DNA of 64,000 bases from Pseudomonas putida (GTDB taxonomy: Bacteria > Pseudomonadota > Gammaproteobacteria > Pseudomonadales > Pseudomonadaceae), in assembly GCF_028682175.1 (NCBI RefSeq), contig NZ_JANHKS010000003.1, positions 186,001-250,000 on the forward strand. The letters run 5' to 3'. The notes beneath the pieces were generated by a model. The model saw nothing but the letters and a program-made list of their open reading frames with translations, had not been told where the DNA came from and made no database searches. Below are positions 46,830 through 56,495 of this stretch, piece by piece; position 1 is the stretch's first letter, and each line of letters begins with the position of its first letter. The translations under genes were made by a program, and so were the position numbers.

Positions 46830-48224
46830 ATGAATAACAACAAGACCGATTTTGCTTACCAGGTGGTGTACCGCTACCTGTCTCGCCTGACCAATGAACT
46901 GCCCCAGGGACCGGCAGTCAAGCTGCCTTCGCTGCGCCTGCTGGCCCGGCGCTTGCGGGTGTCCATTTCCACCGTGCAGAACGCCTACTCATTACTTGAA
47001 AAGGAAGGCCGTATCTGCTCGGTGCCCAAGTCTGGCTATTACGCCTTGCCCCAGCCCTGTAACGACATTTTGTGCGAGGGCGACGCACCGCTGGAGCGTT
47101 ACCAGGCCAGCACCCGGCGCGGCGACATGTTCGTCTTCGGCGCTGACGAGCCCACCTTGCTGCAGTCGCTGGACGGCGCGTTGCTCACTCTGGAGCGCGA
47201 GCTGGTGCGTCACTATCCCTGCCAGCCTGACCCGCGTTTCCAGCCGTTTGGCGACATCGAACTGCGTACGGCACTGGCCGCGCACTACACCTCGTCCACC
47301 GAGAACTGCTGGCACCCGGACAACGTGTTCGTCGGCCCGGACAAGACCGGCGTGCTGAAAACCGTGCTCAAGGCGTTGCAACTGCGTGACTGCGCCGTGC
47401 TGGTGGAATCGCCGTGCAGCTGGAGCCTGTTGCGCACCTTGCAATCCTTTGGCATTCGCGTGGTGGAGTGGTGCACCGAGGCCGGCGATGAGACCGATGC
47501 CCAGGAACTCCATGGCCTGCTCAAGCGTGGCGAGATCAAGATGGCGATCCTGTCTTCGCGCATGCAGCCGATTCGCGGCAGGGTCAGGGCGCTTGAGCAG
47601 CGTCAGCGCCTGGCTGAGGTGTTGAATCGCAGCGGGGTCTGGGTGCTGGAGAACGACACCCACGGCGGACTGTGCTTCGTGGAGCACTCGCAACCCTTGC
47701 GCGACCTGATCGACCCCAGGCGCCTGCTGATTCTGGGGGCGTTCGACAAGAGTATCGGTCTGGAAGCGCCGTTCGGTTATCTGCTGAGTCGGCATTCCAG
47801 TGCGCTGTGGCACCAGCAGATGCTGCTGCGCTCGTTTCGACTGCCGCCGATTCGGCAGAAGGCTATCGCGCGGCTGTATGGCTCGGGGCAGGTGGACCGG
47901 CATCTGCACTGGCTGCGCAAGAGCCTGGAGGAGCGGATGGCGCAGTTGGGCGGCCTGGTCGAGCAGTACCTGGGCGAGGAGGTGCGTTTCGAACAGCCTC
48001 AAGGCGGGGCCACGCTGTGGCTGGAGAGCGTGCACCGGGTGGAGATGGCGCGGGTGTTCGAACGGTTGCTGGAGCAGCGTATCGTGATCGCGCCGGGAGA
48101 GTTGTTCAGCGTGCGCGGCTTGCACCAGCAGAGCCTGTGCCTGAGCGGCGCGGCGGACTGGAGCCAGAACATCGAGTCGATGCTGGTGATCATCAGAAAC
48201 GCCCTGGTGCAGGAACGGGTGTAG
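46830..48224 (+). CDS. MocR-type regulator (GntR HTH fused to PLP aminotransferase fold)
   Basis: A 464-residue protein. Residues 10-72 are a GntR winged HTH (PAVKLPSLRLLARRLRVSISTVQNAYSLLEKEGRICSVPKSGYY). Residues about 100-460 are a fold-type I aminotransferase domain. D276 (LENDTHGGL) should bind the PLP ring nitrogen and K307 (LGAFDKSIG) is the likely Schiff-base Lys. The Tyr that usually follows the Asp is His here. MocR regulators usually control an adjacent gene for an amine or amino acid pathway, so the PP-loop gene upstream is the first candidate target. ATG 46830 was chosen; 46812 is possible. Confidence 0.82.
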   Translation: MNNNKTDFAYQVVYRYLSRLTNELPQGPAVKLPSLRLLARRLRVSISTVQNAYSLLEKEGRICSVPKSGYYALPQPCNDILCEGDAPLERYQASTRRGDMFVFGADEPTLLQSLDGALLTLERELVRHYPCQPDPRFQPFGDIELRTALAAHYTSSTENCWHPDNVFVGPDKTGVLKTVLKALQLRDCAVLVESPCSWSLLRTLQSFGIRVVEWCTEAGDETDAQELHGLLKRGEIKMAILSSRMQPIRGRVRALEQRQRLAEVLNRSGVWVLENDTHGGLCFVEHSQPLRDLIDPRRLLILGAFDKSIGLEAPFGYLLSRHSSALWHQQMLLRSFRLPPIRQKAIARLYGSGQVDRHLHWLRKSLEERMAQLGGLVEQYLGEEVRFEQPQGGATLWLESVHRVEMARVFERLLEQRIVIAPGELFSVRGLHQQSLCLSGAADWSQNIESMLVIIRNALVQERV

Positions 48225-48244
48225 CCGGATGTTGCGTTGACCTG

Positions 48245-48606
48245 CCCGTAGCAGTCCGGCTTGCCGGCGTCCGCGTCCTGGAAATCGTCATCGCCGGCAA
48301 GCCGGACTGCTACAGGTGTGATGTATGTACGCGATATCGGGACAAACCTTTGAACCCGTAGCAGTCCGGCTTGCCGGCGTCGGCGTCCTCAAGATCGCCC
48401 CCGCGGGCAAGCCCGGCTGCTACAGGTGTGATGTATGTACGCGATATCGGGACACACCTCGAACCCGTAGCAGCACGGCTTGCCGGCGTCAGCGTCCTCA
48501 AGATCGCCCCCGCGGGCAAGCCCGGCTGCTACAGGTGTGATGTATGTACGCGATATCGGGACAAACCTTGAACCCGTAGCAGCACGGCTTGCCGGCGGGA
48601 GCGGCG
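48245..48606. repeat. tandem BIME array, about 110-bp period
   Basis: CCCGTAGCAG recurs at 48245, 48355, 48464 and 48573. Each of the first three units holds two facing REP elements and a nearly invariant spacer containing GTATGTACGCGATATCGGGA. The fourth is only the left REP. Unit 1 differs from 2 and 3 in its inner segment; units 2 and 3 are almost identical. Confidence 0.93.
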
Positions 48607-48735
48607 GTGAGATCACCGAGGTGCCAGATCAGACTCGAACAGATACCCACCACCGATCCATTTCCATTTGCCATCGGCGCCGCAGATCGGTTAACTGTAC
48701 GTTCGTCCAGTGTCAGCCCAACGGCCCGAATCCGC

Positions 48736-51030
48736 GTGACTTCCATCGCCACCATCCTTCCCCAACCTGCGGCCGCTGCGGGCTACACGATCGGTGTGCG
48801 CGGCATGTGCGAGTTTACCGCCAAGGCCGGGGACCTGGACCTGCGTTTCACACCATCGCCCACGGCGCTTGAGGGCATCGCCGGGCATCGCACCGTGGCC
48901 AGCAGGCGCTCAGCGGATTACCAGACCGAAGTGGCGCTCTCCGGCACCTTCCACGAACTGAGCGTGCGGGGCAGGGCAGACGGCTACGACCCCAGCCTCA
49001 ACCAGCTCGAAGAAGTGAAGACCTACCGCGGCGAGCTCGACGCCATGCCGGATAACCACCGGCAACTGCACTGGGCCCAGGCCAAGGTCTACGGCTGGTT
49101 GCTCTGCCAGCAGCTGCAACTGCCCGAGATCAACCTCGCGCTGGTTTACTTCAACGTCGTCAGCGAACAGGAAACCCTGATTCGCGAGCGCCATACGGCT
49201 GAACAACTGCATGCCTTCTTCAACCAACAGTGCGGCATTTTCCTGGACTGGGCGCGCCAGGAAATCGCCTACGTCCAGAACCGCAATACCCAACTCACCG
49301 GCCTGAAATTTCCCCACGCCGACTTTCGCAGTGGCCAGCGCGTGCTGGCCGAGTCGGTGTACAAGGCGGTCAGCACCGGCCGCTGCCTGATGGCCCAGGC
49401 GCCCACCGGTATTGGCAAGACCATCGGCACCGTATTCCCGATGCTCAAGGCGATGCCGGGGCAGAAGCTGGACAAGCTGTTCTTCCTCACCGCCAAGACC
49501 CCTGGCCGCAAACTGGCGCTGGATGCCCTGGGCGTGCTGGGCGAAAGTGCCCCGCAGCTCAAACTGCGGGTGTTGGAGCTGGTGGCCCGGGACAAAGCCT
49601 GCGAATACCCCACCAATGCATGCAACGGCGATTCATGCCCGCTGGCCAAAGGCTTCTACGACCGCCTGCCCGCAGCGCGCCAGGAAGCGGCGCAGCAGGG
49701 CTGGCTCGACCAGGCCGGTATGCGGGAAGTCGCGCTGCGCCATGAGATTTGCCCCTATTACCTGAGCCAGGAAATGGCCCGCTGGTGCGACGTGGTGATC
49801 GCCGACTACAACTATTACTTCGACCTGAACGCCTTGCTGTTCGGGTTGTGCCAGTTCAACCAGTGGCAGGTGGCGGTACTAGTGGACGAGGCGCACAACA
49901 TGGTCGAGCGCGCCCGGCAGATGTACAGCGCAAGCCTTGACCAGTACAACCTCGACCTGCTGCGCAAGACTGCGCCTGAGCCTTTGAAGAAGTCGCTGAA
50001 CCGGCTCAACCGCGACTGGAATGCCTTGCATAAGGAGCAGATTGCGCCGTATCAGGCCTATCCGGGAACGCCGGCTAAATTCATCGCCAGCCTCAGCCTG
50101 TGTGTTGCGGCCTTCGGCGACTATTTCAACGACCACCCCCAGGCCGCCAACGGTGAGCTGCAAGGCTTCTACTTCGAGGCGATCCAGTTCGGGCGCATCG
50201 CCGAGCTGTTCGATGAGCACTTCCTGTTCGACATCAGCAAGCGTGAACTGGGCAGCAAGCGTGCCTTGTCCCGGCTGACGTTGCGCAACGTGGTGCCGGC
50301 CGGTTTCGTGCGGCCACGGCTGACGGCGGCGCGCAGCACGGTGCTGTTTTCCGCAACACTCAACCCCCGGCATTTCTACCGGGACCTGCTGGGTTTGCCC
50401 GACACCACGGCCTGGGTCGACGTCGATTCGCCGTTTCAGCGCTCGCAACTCCAGGTGCAGATCGCCAGCCACGTATCCACCCGTTTCAACCATAGGCAGG
50501 CGTCACTGGCGCCCATCGTCGAACTGCTGGCCGGGCAGTTTCAGGCGCGGCCGGGCAACTATCTGGCGTTTTTCAGCAGCTTCGATTACCTGCAACAGGT
50601 GGCGCAACTGCTGGCCGACAGCCACCCGCAGATCCCGATGTGGCAGCAATCGCGGGGGATGGCCGAGGCTGATCGCCAGGCGTTTCTGGAGCGCTTCACC
50701 CCCGAAAGCCAGGGTATCGGCTTCGCGGTACTGGGCGGGGCATTCGGCGAGGGCATCGATCTGCCCGGCGCGCGGCTGATCGGTGCATTCATCGCGACCT
50801 TGGGCCTGGCGCAGGTCAATCCGGTCAATGAGCAACTGAAACAGCGCATGGGCCTGTTGTTCGGCGCCGGATACGACTACACCTATCTCTACCCTGGCAT
50901 GCAGAAGGTGGTGCAGGCCGCCGGCAGGGTGATCCGCGGCACGGAGGATCGGGGCGTGGTGGTGCTGATCGATGATCGCTTCGCCGAACACAGGATTCAG
51001 CAATTGTTGCCGGCATGGTGGCAAATCTGA
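48736..51030 (+). CDS. DinG/XPD-like helicase fused to a Cas4-like nuclease domain
   Basis: About 764 residues. The N-terminal domain carries a PD-(D/E)XK pattern: H51, D82 (GRADGYD), then E93-V-K95 (LEEVKTYRG), as in Cas4/RecB-type nucleases. A superfamily 2 helicase follows, with Walker A APTGIGKTIGTVFP near residue 228 and LVDEAHNM (DEAH box). Cys ligands of an Fe-S cluster are in KACEYPTNACNGDSCPLA and HEICPYYL. AAGRVIRGTEDRGVVVLIDDRF is motif VI. A 5'-3' DNA helicase-nuclease in repair is expected. GTG 48736 is a tentative start without a clear ribosome-binding site; the frame further upstream runs into REP DNA. Confidence 0.85.
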   Translation: MTSIATILPQPAAAAGYTIGVRGMCEFTAKAGDLDLRFTPSPTALEGIAGHRTVASRRSADYQTEVALSGTFHELSVRGRADGYDPSLNQLEEVKTYRGELDAMPDNHRQLHWAQAKVYGWLLCQQLQLPEINLALVYFNVVSEQETLIRERHTAEQLHAFFNQQCGIFLDWARQEIAYVQNRNTQLTGLKFPHADFRSGQRVLAESVYKAVSTGRCLMAQAPTGIGKTIGTVFPMLKAMPGQKLDKLFFLTAKTPGRKLALDALGVLGESAPQLKLRVLELVARDKACEYPTNACNGDSCPLAKGFYDRLPAARQEAAQQGWLDQAGMREVALRHEICPYYLSQEMARWCDVVIADYNYYFDLNALLFGLCQFNQWQVAVLVDEAHNMVERARQMYSASLDQYNLDLLRKTAPEPLKKSLNRLNRDWNALHKEQIAPYQAYPGTPAKFIASLSLCVAAFGDYFNDHPQAANGELQGFYFEAIQFGRIAELFDEHFLFDISKRELGSKRALSRLTLRNVVPAGFVRPRLTAARSTVLFSATLNPRHFYRDLLGLPDTTAWVDVDSPFQRSQLQVQIASHVSTRFNHRQASLAPIVELLAGQFQARPGNYLAFFSSFDYLQQVAQLLADSHPQIPMWQQSRGMAEADRQAFLERFTPESQGIGFAVLGGAFGEGIDLPGARLIGAFIATLGLAQVNPVNEQLKQRMGLLFGAGYDYTYLYPGMQKVVQAAGRVIRGTEDRGVVVLIDDRFAEHRIQQLLPAWWQI

Positions 51031-51168
51031 ATCACAGCTGCTATTTGTCTCAACGGTTTACGGATCAATACCCGAGCACGACGGTCCAAGTGCCAGTAAA
51101 CTGCCGCGCCGCAGGCCTTTTCCTGTTTCGCCGACGCTAATTTCTTTTTTCATCCACGGAGGTTTCGC

Positions 51169-52815
51169 ATGAGTATCAGTCCATTCGCAGGCAAACTGGC
51201 GCCTGCAGAATTGCTGGTCGATCTTCCTCGTCTGGTCACGGCGTACTACACCGGGCAACCTGACGCCTCGGTCGCCACCCAGAAGGTTTCCTTTGGCACC
51301 TCCGGCCATCGCGGCAGCTCGTTCGACCTGAGCTTCAACGAGTGGCACGTCCTGGCCATCAGCCAGGCGATCTGCCTGTACCGTCAGGCCAATGGCATCG
51401 ACGGCCCGCTGTTCCTGGGCGCCGATACCCACGCGCTGTCCACTCCGGCTGCGGCGTCGGCGCTGGAAGTGCTGGCGGCCAACGGCGTCAACGTGATGAT
51501 TTCCGAAGGCGACGAATACACCCCGACGCCGGCGGTGTCCCACGCCATCATCTGCTACAACAAGGGTCGCACATCGGGCCTGGCCGACGGCATCGTCATC
51601 ACGCCGTCCCACAATCCGCCGGAAAGCGGCGGCTTCAAGTACAACCCGCCCAATGGCGGCCCGGCCGATTCGCACATCACCAAGTGGATCGAGACCAAGG
51701 CCAACGAACTGCTCGCCGAGAAGATCGTCGGCGTGACCCGCATGAGCCATGAAAAAGCCCTGCGCGCCGACACCACCCATCGCCATGACTACCTCAACAC
51801 CTACGTCGCCGACCTCAAGAACGTCATCGACATGGACGCCATCCGTGGCGCCAGCCTGCGTCTGGGCGTGGACCCTTTGGGCGGCGCGGGCGTGCGCTAC
51901 TGGTCGGCCATCGGTGAGCACTACGGCCTGAACCTGGACGTGGTGAACCAGCACGTCGATCCGACCTTCCGCTTCATGAGCGTGGACTGGGACGGCAAGA
52001 TCCGCATGGACCCATCGTCCAACTTCGCCATGCAGGGCCTGATCGGCCTCAAGGACCGCTTCCAGGTAGCCTTCGCCTGCGACCCGGACCACGACCGCCA
52101 CGGCATCGTGACCCCGACCGGTGGCTTGCTGGCACCAAACAACTACCTGGCGGTGTCCATCGACTACCTGTTCCAGAACCGCCCACAGTGGCGCGCCGAT
52201 GCGGCCGTGGGCAAGACCGTGGTCAGCAGCGGCATGATCGACCGCGTCACCCAGCGTCTGGGCCGTCGCCTGTATGAAGTGCCGGTGGGTTTCAAGTTCT
52301 TCGCCGAGGGCCTGTTCGAAGGCTCGCTGGGCTTTGGTGGCGAGGAGAGCGCCGGTGCGTCATTCCTGCGTCGCGATGGCACAGTCTGGACCACCGACAA
52401 GGACGGCCTGATCCCGGCCCTGCTGGCCGCCGAAATCCGTGCGCGCAAAGGGCGTGACCCGAGCGAGATGTACAAGGCGCTGACCGACGAGCTGGGCGAA
52501 CCGGTTTCGACCCGCGTCGAGGCCAAGGCCAACTTCGAGCAGAAGGCATTGCTGAGCAAGCTGTCGCCGGAGCAAGTGACGTCCACGGAGCTGGCTGGCG
52601 AGAAGATCACCGGTATCCTGAGCAAGGCGCCGGGCAACGACCAGGCCATTGGCGGGTTGAAGGTCATGACCGAAAACGGCTGGTTCGCGGCGCGTCCTTC
52701 GGGCACGGAAGACATCTACAAGATCTACGCCGAAAGCTTCAAGGGCGAAGAGCACCTCAAGCGCCTGGTGGCTGAAGCGCAGGTGTTGGTGGATGCGGCG
52801 ATTGCCCCGAAGTAA
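51169..52815 (+). CDS. pgm: phosphoglucomutase, alpha-D-glucose phosphate specific
   Basis: Interconverts glucose 6-phosphate and glucose 1-phosphate, linking glycolytic intermediates to galU and glycogen/trehalose synthesis. It has 548 residues in four domains. The phosphoserine loop is [23 protein letters not shown], the Mg site is [11 protein letters not shown], the sugar-binding GEESAG is in [14 protein letters not shown], and the phosphate-binding tail is [24 protein letters not shown] precedes the ATG by 6 bases. It is a single gene, bracketed by REP DNA downstream. Confidence 0.96.
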   Translation: MSISPFAGKLAPAELLVDLPRLVTAYYTGQPDASVATQKVSFGTSGHRGSSFDLSFNEWHVLAISQAICLYRQANGIDGPLFLGADTHALSTPAAASALEVLAANGVNVMISEGDEYTPTPAVSHAIICYNKGRTSGLADGIVITPSHNPPESGGFKYNPPNGGPADSHITKWIETKANELLAEKIVGVTRMSHEKALRADTTHRHDYLNTYVADLKNVIDMDAIRGASLRLGVDPLGGAGVRYWSAIGEHYGLNLDVVNQHVDPTFRFMSVDWDGKIRMDPSSNFAMQGLIGLKDRFQVAFACDPDHDRHGIVTPTGGLLAPNNYLAVSIDYLFQNRPQWRADAAVGKTVVSSGMIDRVTQRLGRRLYEVPVGFKFFAEGLFEGSLGFGGEESAGASFLRRDGTVWTTDKDGLIPALLAAEIRARKGRDPSEMYKALTDELGEPVSTRVEAKANFEQKALLSKLSPEQVTSTELAGEKITGILSKAPGNDQAIGGLKVMTENGWFAARPSGTEDIYKIYAESFKGEEHLKRLVAEAQVLVDAAIAPK

Positions 52816-52828
52816 GGATTTGGCAGAT

Positions 52829-52922
52829 CCGTAGCAGCACGGCTTGCCGGCGGGAGCGGTATGTCTGACACCCTGATGTCGACTGACACGCCGCCCCCGC
52901 CGGCAAGCCGTGCTGCTACGGG
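52829..52922. repeat. REP inverted pair (GTAGCAG subtype)
   Basis: CCGTAGCAGCACGGCTTGCC and its complement with 30-base arms, separated by a loop that itself contains GTCTGACAC. It is very similar to the element at 17296-17389. Confidence 0.92.
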
Positions 52923-52950
52923 CGATCTTGCCAGACAACTGCCGCGCAAA

Positions 52951-52985
52951 AAAAAAGCCCCGACGCTCTCACGTCGGGGCTTTTT
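52951..52985. terminator. bidirectional terminator between pgm and the pirin gene
   Basis: AAAAAAGCCCCGACG-CTCTCA-CGTCGGGGCTTTTTC: long GC stem with A-run and T-run on either side. Confidence 0.93.
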
Positions 52986-52998
52986 CATTTCAGCTCGA

Positions 52999-53694
52999 TC
53001 ACGCCACATCCACCAGCACGATCTCGCTGTCCTCGATGGCCGTCACGCGCAGCACGCGCTCGTCTTCGACTGCCACACCGTCGCGGGCCCTGGCTTGCAG
53101 GCCGTTGACTTCGATGGCGCCAGTGGCCGGCACCAGGTAGGCGCGGCGACCTTCGTCCAGCACGTACTCGGCCGACTCACCGGCTTTCAGGTTGGCGGCG
53201 ACCAGTCGGGCATTGGCACGAATGCGCAGCTCGATGTCATCGTCAGCCTTGCCGCTGGCCAGGGTCACGAAACCTTCGCGGTTGGCTTTTGGAAACGGCT
53301 TGGCACCCCAGGAAGGTGGCGCACCGACTTCGTCCGGCATGATCCAGATCTGGAAGATCTTGGTATCGGTCGCTTCCAGGTTGTACTCGCTGTGGGCCAC
53401 GCCGGTGCCAGCGCTCATCACTTGCACGTCTCCGGCTTCGGTACGGCCTTCGTTGCCCAGGCTGTCCTTGTGGGTAATCGCGCCTTCACGAACGTAGGTG
53501 ATGATTTCCATGTCGCGGTGCGGATGGCGTGGGAAGCCGGTGCCGGCCTGGATCACGTCGTCGTTCCATACCCGCAACTGGCCCCAGCTCATGCGGCTTG
53601 GGTCGTAATAATTGGCGAACGAGAAATGGTGATGCGCGTTCAGCCAGCCATGATCGGCACCGCCGAGGGATTTGAAAGGTCGAAGTTGCAGCAT
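52999..53694 (-). CDS. pirin family protein (YhhW-like)
   Basis: A 231-residue bicupin. The metal site is visible as FPRHPHRDMEIITYV (H57, H59) and GTGVAHSEYN (H101, E103), the four-ligand set of pirins with quercetin 2,3-dioxygenase activity in some members. The second cupin is degenerate. ATG 53694 has GGAGGAAC about 5 bases upstream; an upstream in-frame start is not needed. The physiological substrate is unknown. It ends at a terminator shared with pgm. Confidence 0.92.
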   Translation of the reverse strand: MLQLRPFKSLGGADHGWLNAHHHFSFANYYDPSRMSWGQLRVWNDDVIQAGTGFPRHPHRDMEIITYVREGAITHKDSLGNEGRTEAGDVQVMSAGTGVAHSEYNLEATDTKIFQIWIMPDEVGAPPSWGAKPFPKANREGFVTLASGKADDDIELRIRANARLVAANLKAGESAEYVLDEGRRAYLVPATGAIEVNGLQARARDGVAVEDERVLRVTAIEDSEIVLVDVA

Positions 53695-53962
53695 GATCAG
53701 TTCCTCCGTAGCAGGGCCGGACCGTTTATCGCGGCGCCGCTGGTTAGTCGATGGAGTAATCATCCAACAATCTATTATCGATAAAAAGCGTAAGTTTTGC
53801 GTTATTATGATCGAAATCCTAGATGCTTTTGCTGGGCATATTCTGCCGTTTTACCTGCACTTGATCGGCTAAGCCCATGAGCACAAAGCATTTCGCTGGA
53901 GCTTGGCGGCGAATGGGGCGACCATAGGCACCTTTACATCAACACTGATATCCGGAGCCTGC

Positions 53963-56473
53963 GTGCCGCACGATTTTTCCGCCAAGCCATCTCCCGATCT
54001 TCCACCTGATCTCACGCCTCCCGAGCGCCTGCCGTTCTTCAAACGCCTGCTGGCGCGCATGATCGGTAGCAGCCTTTTGCGCCTGCAGGCACAGCACGTG
54101 CCGTCCTGGCATCAGGGCCACGCCGATGGCTACCTCAACGGCCACGCCGAAGGCATGGACGAGGGCTATGCCGAGGGCCGCATGGATGGCATCGAAGAGG
54201 GGCGTCGAGTGCTGGTGATTCGTGACACGCGTCCCCAGGAGCATCGTGGCCCCAGGGTCGATGAGCACCTGTTCGATGACTGGCGCCTGCCGTTGACCAA
54301 CGAACTGAAGAAGCGCATCAAGGCCGACGTCGCCGAAAAACTCCCGCCCCACGCGCAGCCGACCACTGCGCAATGGAAAATGATTTTCAGCGACACGCCG
54401 TCCACCTACGTGATCGCAGGCGCGGGGGCGGGCAAGTCCACCTCGCTGGTACTGCGGGTGCTGCTGCTCAACCACTATCTGGGTTTCGAGCTGGACTCCA
54501 TGACCGTGGTGACATTCACCCGCGAGTCACGCAAGGACTTCATCAACAAACTGATCGAGATCATGGGCCTCTGGGGCCGCGACCTGACTCAGCGCCAGGC
54601 CCGCGAAGTGGTGCGCACCTTCCACTCGCGCATTCTGCCGCTGGTGCGCAGCCTGCCGGGCTTCGAGCAGTTGCAGGCGTTCGAGAACCTCAGCAGCCAG
54701 GGCGCCGACCTGTTCGGTAACCCGCTGTTGAACGATGGCGCCGACAGCAACCCGTTCGACCTGCGCATCAACGACGCCCAGCGTCAGCACATGAACCTGT
54801 GTTATCGCGACCTGTACGCCAGCAATCAGCGTTTCCGCGAAGTGATGGCGCCGCTGTATCGGCATTCCTTGCAGCTCAAGGAACTGGACCGCGACCACCC
54901 CGACGTGCAGAAACGCATCACCGTCATGGGCCTGTCGTCCAAGCGCGACGAAGAGCTGTGCGACGTGATCGAGGACCTGTGGATTCGCAAGGGCGCCTGG
55001 CCGATCCAGGGCGTGGAGCCGATGCGCCAGACCGTCGAGGTCAGCGGCCTGACGTTCCATGTCCACGGTTACGCCGCCGAGCTGGACGCCTGGATCGTCC
55101 TGGGTTTCGACCCCGGCGAAGACCAGCACCTGCGCCGCCCGGACGCCAAGCTGCCGGTGTGGGCCGAGTGGGTCATCAAGCGCACGCTGTTCCAGGCGTT
55201 CTGCCGCAAACCGGTGATCTGGCTGGAAAACTACGAGGCTTCCCGGGGCATGATGCAGTCGTTGTCAGGCGCCGCCGTGGCGGGGCCGGGCTTCGACTAC
55301 AAGGTCAAGGGCGAGCTGAGCGCCGCGCCGCTGCTGGACTGCTTCGTCGCGGCCGCAGGCTTCATCGAGAACCTGGGCCTGGACGTGCCGGACGCCGTGG
55401 CGCAGATGAGCTTTTCCGATCAGGACCCGGACCGCTTCTTCTTCGAAGCCTTGAGCCTGTTCTGGAAAGCCTTCGAAGACCACTTGCTGGCCCAGACGCC
55501 GCCGGTCATGACCTATAACCGTATGTTCTCGCTGTTTGGCGAGAACTCGCCGGAGAATCTCAAGCTGGTCAGCGACGAGGGATTGCGCCCGCTGTCGCAC
55601 TTGATGATCGACGAATTCCAGGACGTTTCGCCGCAGATCGTCTCGTGGATTCGCGCGAGCCTGCGGGAAGTGCGCAGTCGCGGCGCCTCGCTGCATGTCG
55701 GGCGTGGTGCCCAGCGCTCGTCGCTGCTGTGCGTGGGCGATGACTGGCAGTCGATCTACGGCTGGCGCGGCAGTTCGCCGAAGTTCTTCATGGAATTTCC
55801 CAAGGAGTTCTCGTCGCCGTCGACCACCAAGGTCATGCTCAGCGACAACTTCCGCAGCCACCAGCACATCATCGACGCCGCCGAGCACATCGTGCGCGCG
55901 GCGCCTGCGATCAGCGGCAAGAAGGCCCGGGCCAGTGGGCCGGTGCAGGAGTTGCTGCCGGTCACGGTGCTTGACCGCGACGACGATCGCCTGGTGGCCA
56001 GCCTGATCGAGCATTACAACGCCGGAGATTCGGTGCTGCTGCTGTACCGCAAGGGCAGCGAGCGCAGCAAATTGCCCGAGGCGCTGACCGCGCTGGTCGA
56101 TGACGACTACGCGCTGCCGCCCCACGAACGGCGGCTCAAGCAACTGACCTATCACAGCTCCAAGGGCCTGCAGGCCGATGCGGTGTTCCTGCTCGGCGAT
56201 TGCCAGCACCTGACTCAATCGCCGTACAAGAATCAGGTTTATCAGTTGGCGGGGCTGGGCAAGGAGGGTGATCTGGAAGCGTTCGATAACGCGCAGAAAG
56301 ATGAAGTCCTGCGCCTGGCCTACGTCGCGATCACCCGCGCCGTGCGCCATTGCTACTGGTTCATCGACGCGGCGGGCAATGATGAGGCGGCTGTGCCGAG
56401 GGCGTCAGCAAGGATCGCTTCCGACAAGGCGTTTTTCGAAGATCGGCGTGGCGGGATGACTGCCGAAACATAA
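53963..56473 (+). CDS. UvrD/Rep-family helicase with N-terminal glycine-repeat segment
   Basis: An 836-residue superfamily 1A DNA helicase. The start is GTG 53963, with CCGGAG 6 bases upstream. Residues 52-80 carry Gly at every fourth position (eight in a row). Q motif Q137, Walker A GAGAGKST (153-160), motif Ia TFTRESR, Walker B LMIDEFQDVSP, motif III GDDWQSIYGWRG, motif IV LSDNFRSHQHII, motif V TYHSSKGLQADAVFLLG and motif VI YVAITRAVRHCYWF are all intact. The accessory region between Ia and II (residues about 210-540) is unlike UvrD or Rep, so the family is distinct. A DNA repair or replication role is inferred. Confidence 0.87.
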   Translation: MPHDFSAKPSPDLPPDLTPPERLPFFKRLLARMIGSSLLRLQAQHVPSWHQGHADGYLNGHAEGMDEGYAEGRMDGIEEGRRVLVIRDTRPQEHRGPRVDEHLFDDWRLPLTNELKKRIKADVAEKLPPHAQPTTAQWKMIFSDTPSTYVIAGAGAGKSTSLVLRVLLLNHYLGFELDSMTVVTFTRESRKDFINKLIEIMGLWGRDLTQRQAREVVRTFHSRILPLVRSLPGFEQLQAFENLSSQGADLFGNPLLNDGADSNPFDLRINDAQRQHMNLCYRDLYASNQRFREVMAPLYRHSLQLKELDRDHPDVQKRITVMGLSSKRDEELCDVIEDLWIRKGAWPIQGVEPMRQTVEVSGLTFHVHGYAAELDAWIVLGFDPGEDQHLRRPDAKLPVWAEWVIKRTLFQAFCRKPVIWLENYEASRGMMQSLSGAAVAGPGFDYKVKGELSAAPLLDCFVAAAGFIENLGLDVPDAVAQMSFSDQDPDRFFFEALSLFWKAFEDHLLAQTPPVMTYNRMFSLFGENSPENLKLVSDEGLRPLSHLMIDEFQDVSPQIVSWIRASLREVRSRGASLHVGRGAQRSSLLCVGDDWQSIYGWRGSSPKFFMEFPKEFSSPSTTKVMLSDNFRSHQHIIDAAEHIVRAAPAISGKKARASGPVQELLPVTVLDRDDDRLVASLIEHYNAGDSVLLLYRKGSERSKLPEALTALVDDDYALPPHERRLKQLTYHSSKGLQADAVFLLGDCQHLTQSPYKNQVYQLAGLGKEGDLEAFDNAQKDEVLRLAYVAITRAVRHCYWFIDAAGNDEAAVPRASARIASDKAFFEDRRGGMTAET

Positions 56474-56495
56474 TTTCCACGGCCATCGATACCTT

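Noticed and set aside
48245..48606. CRISPR array
   Set aside because: The periodic units are about 110 bases and palindromic REP pairs with nearly identical spacers, not short repeats with unique spacers, and no cas genes are present apart from a lone Cas4-like domain in a helicase.
53764..53962. Short plus-strand frames before the UvrD-type helicase (for example one ending FYLHLIG)
   Set aside because: No good ribosome-binding site or family resemblance; the region is A/T-rich and probably promoter.
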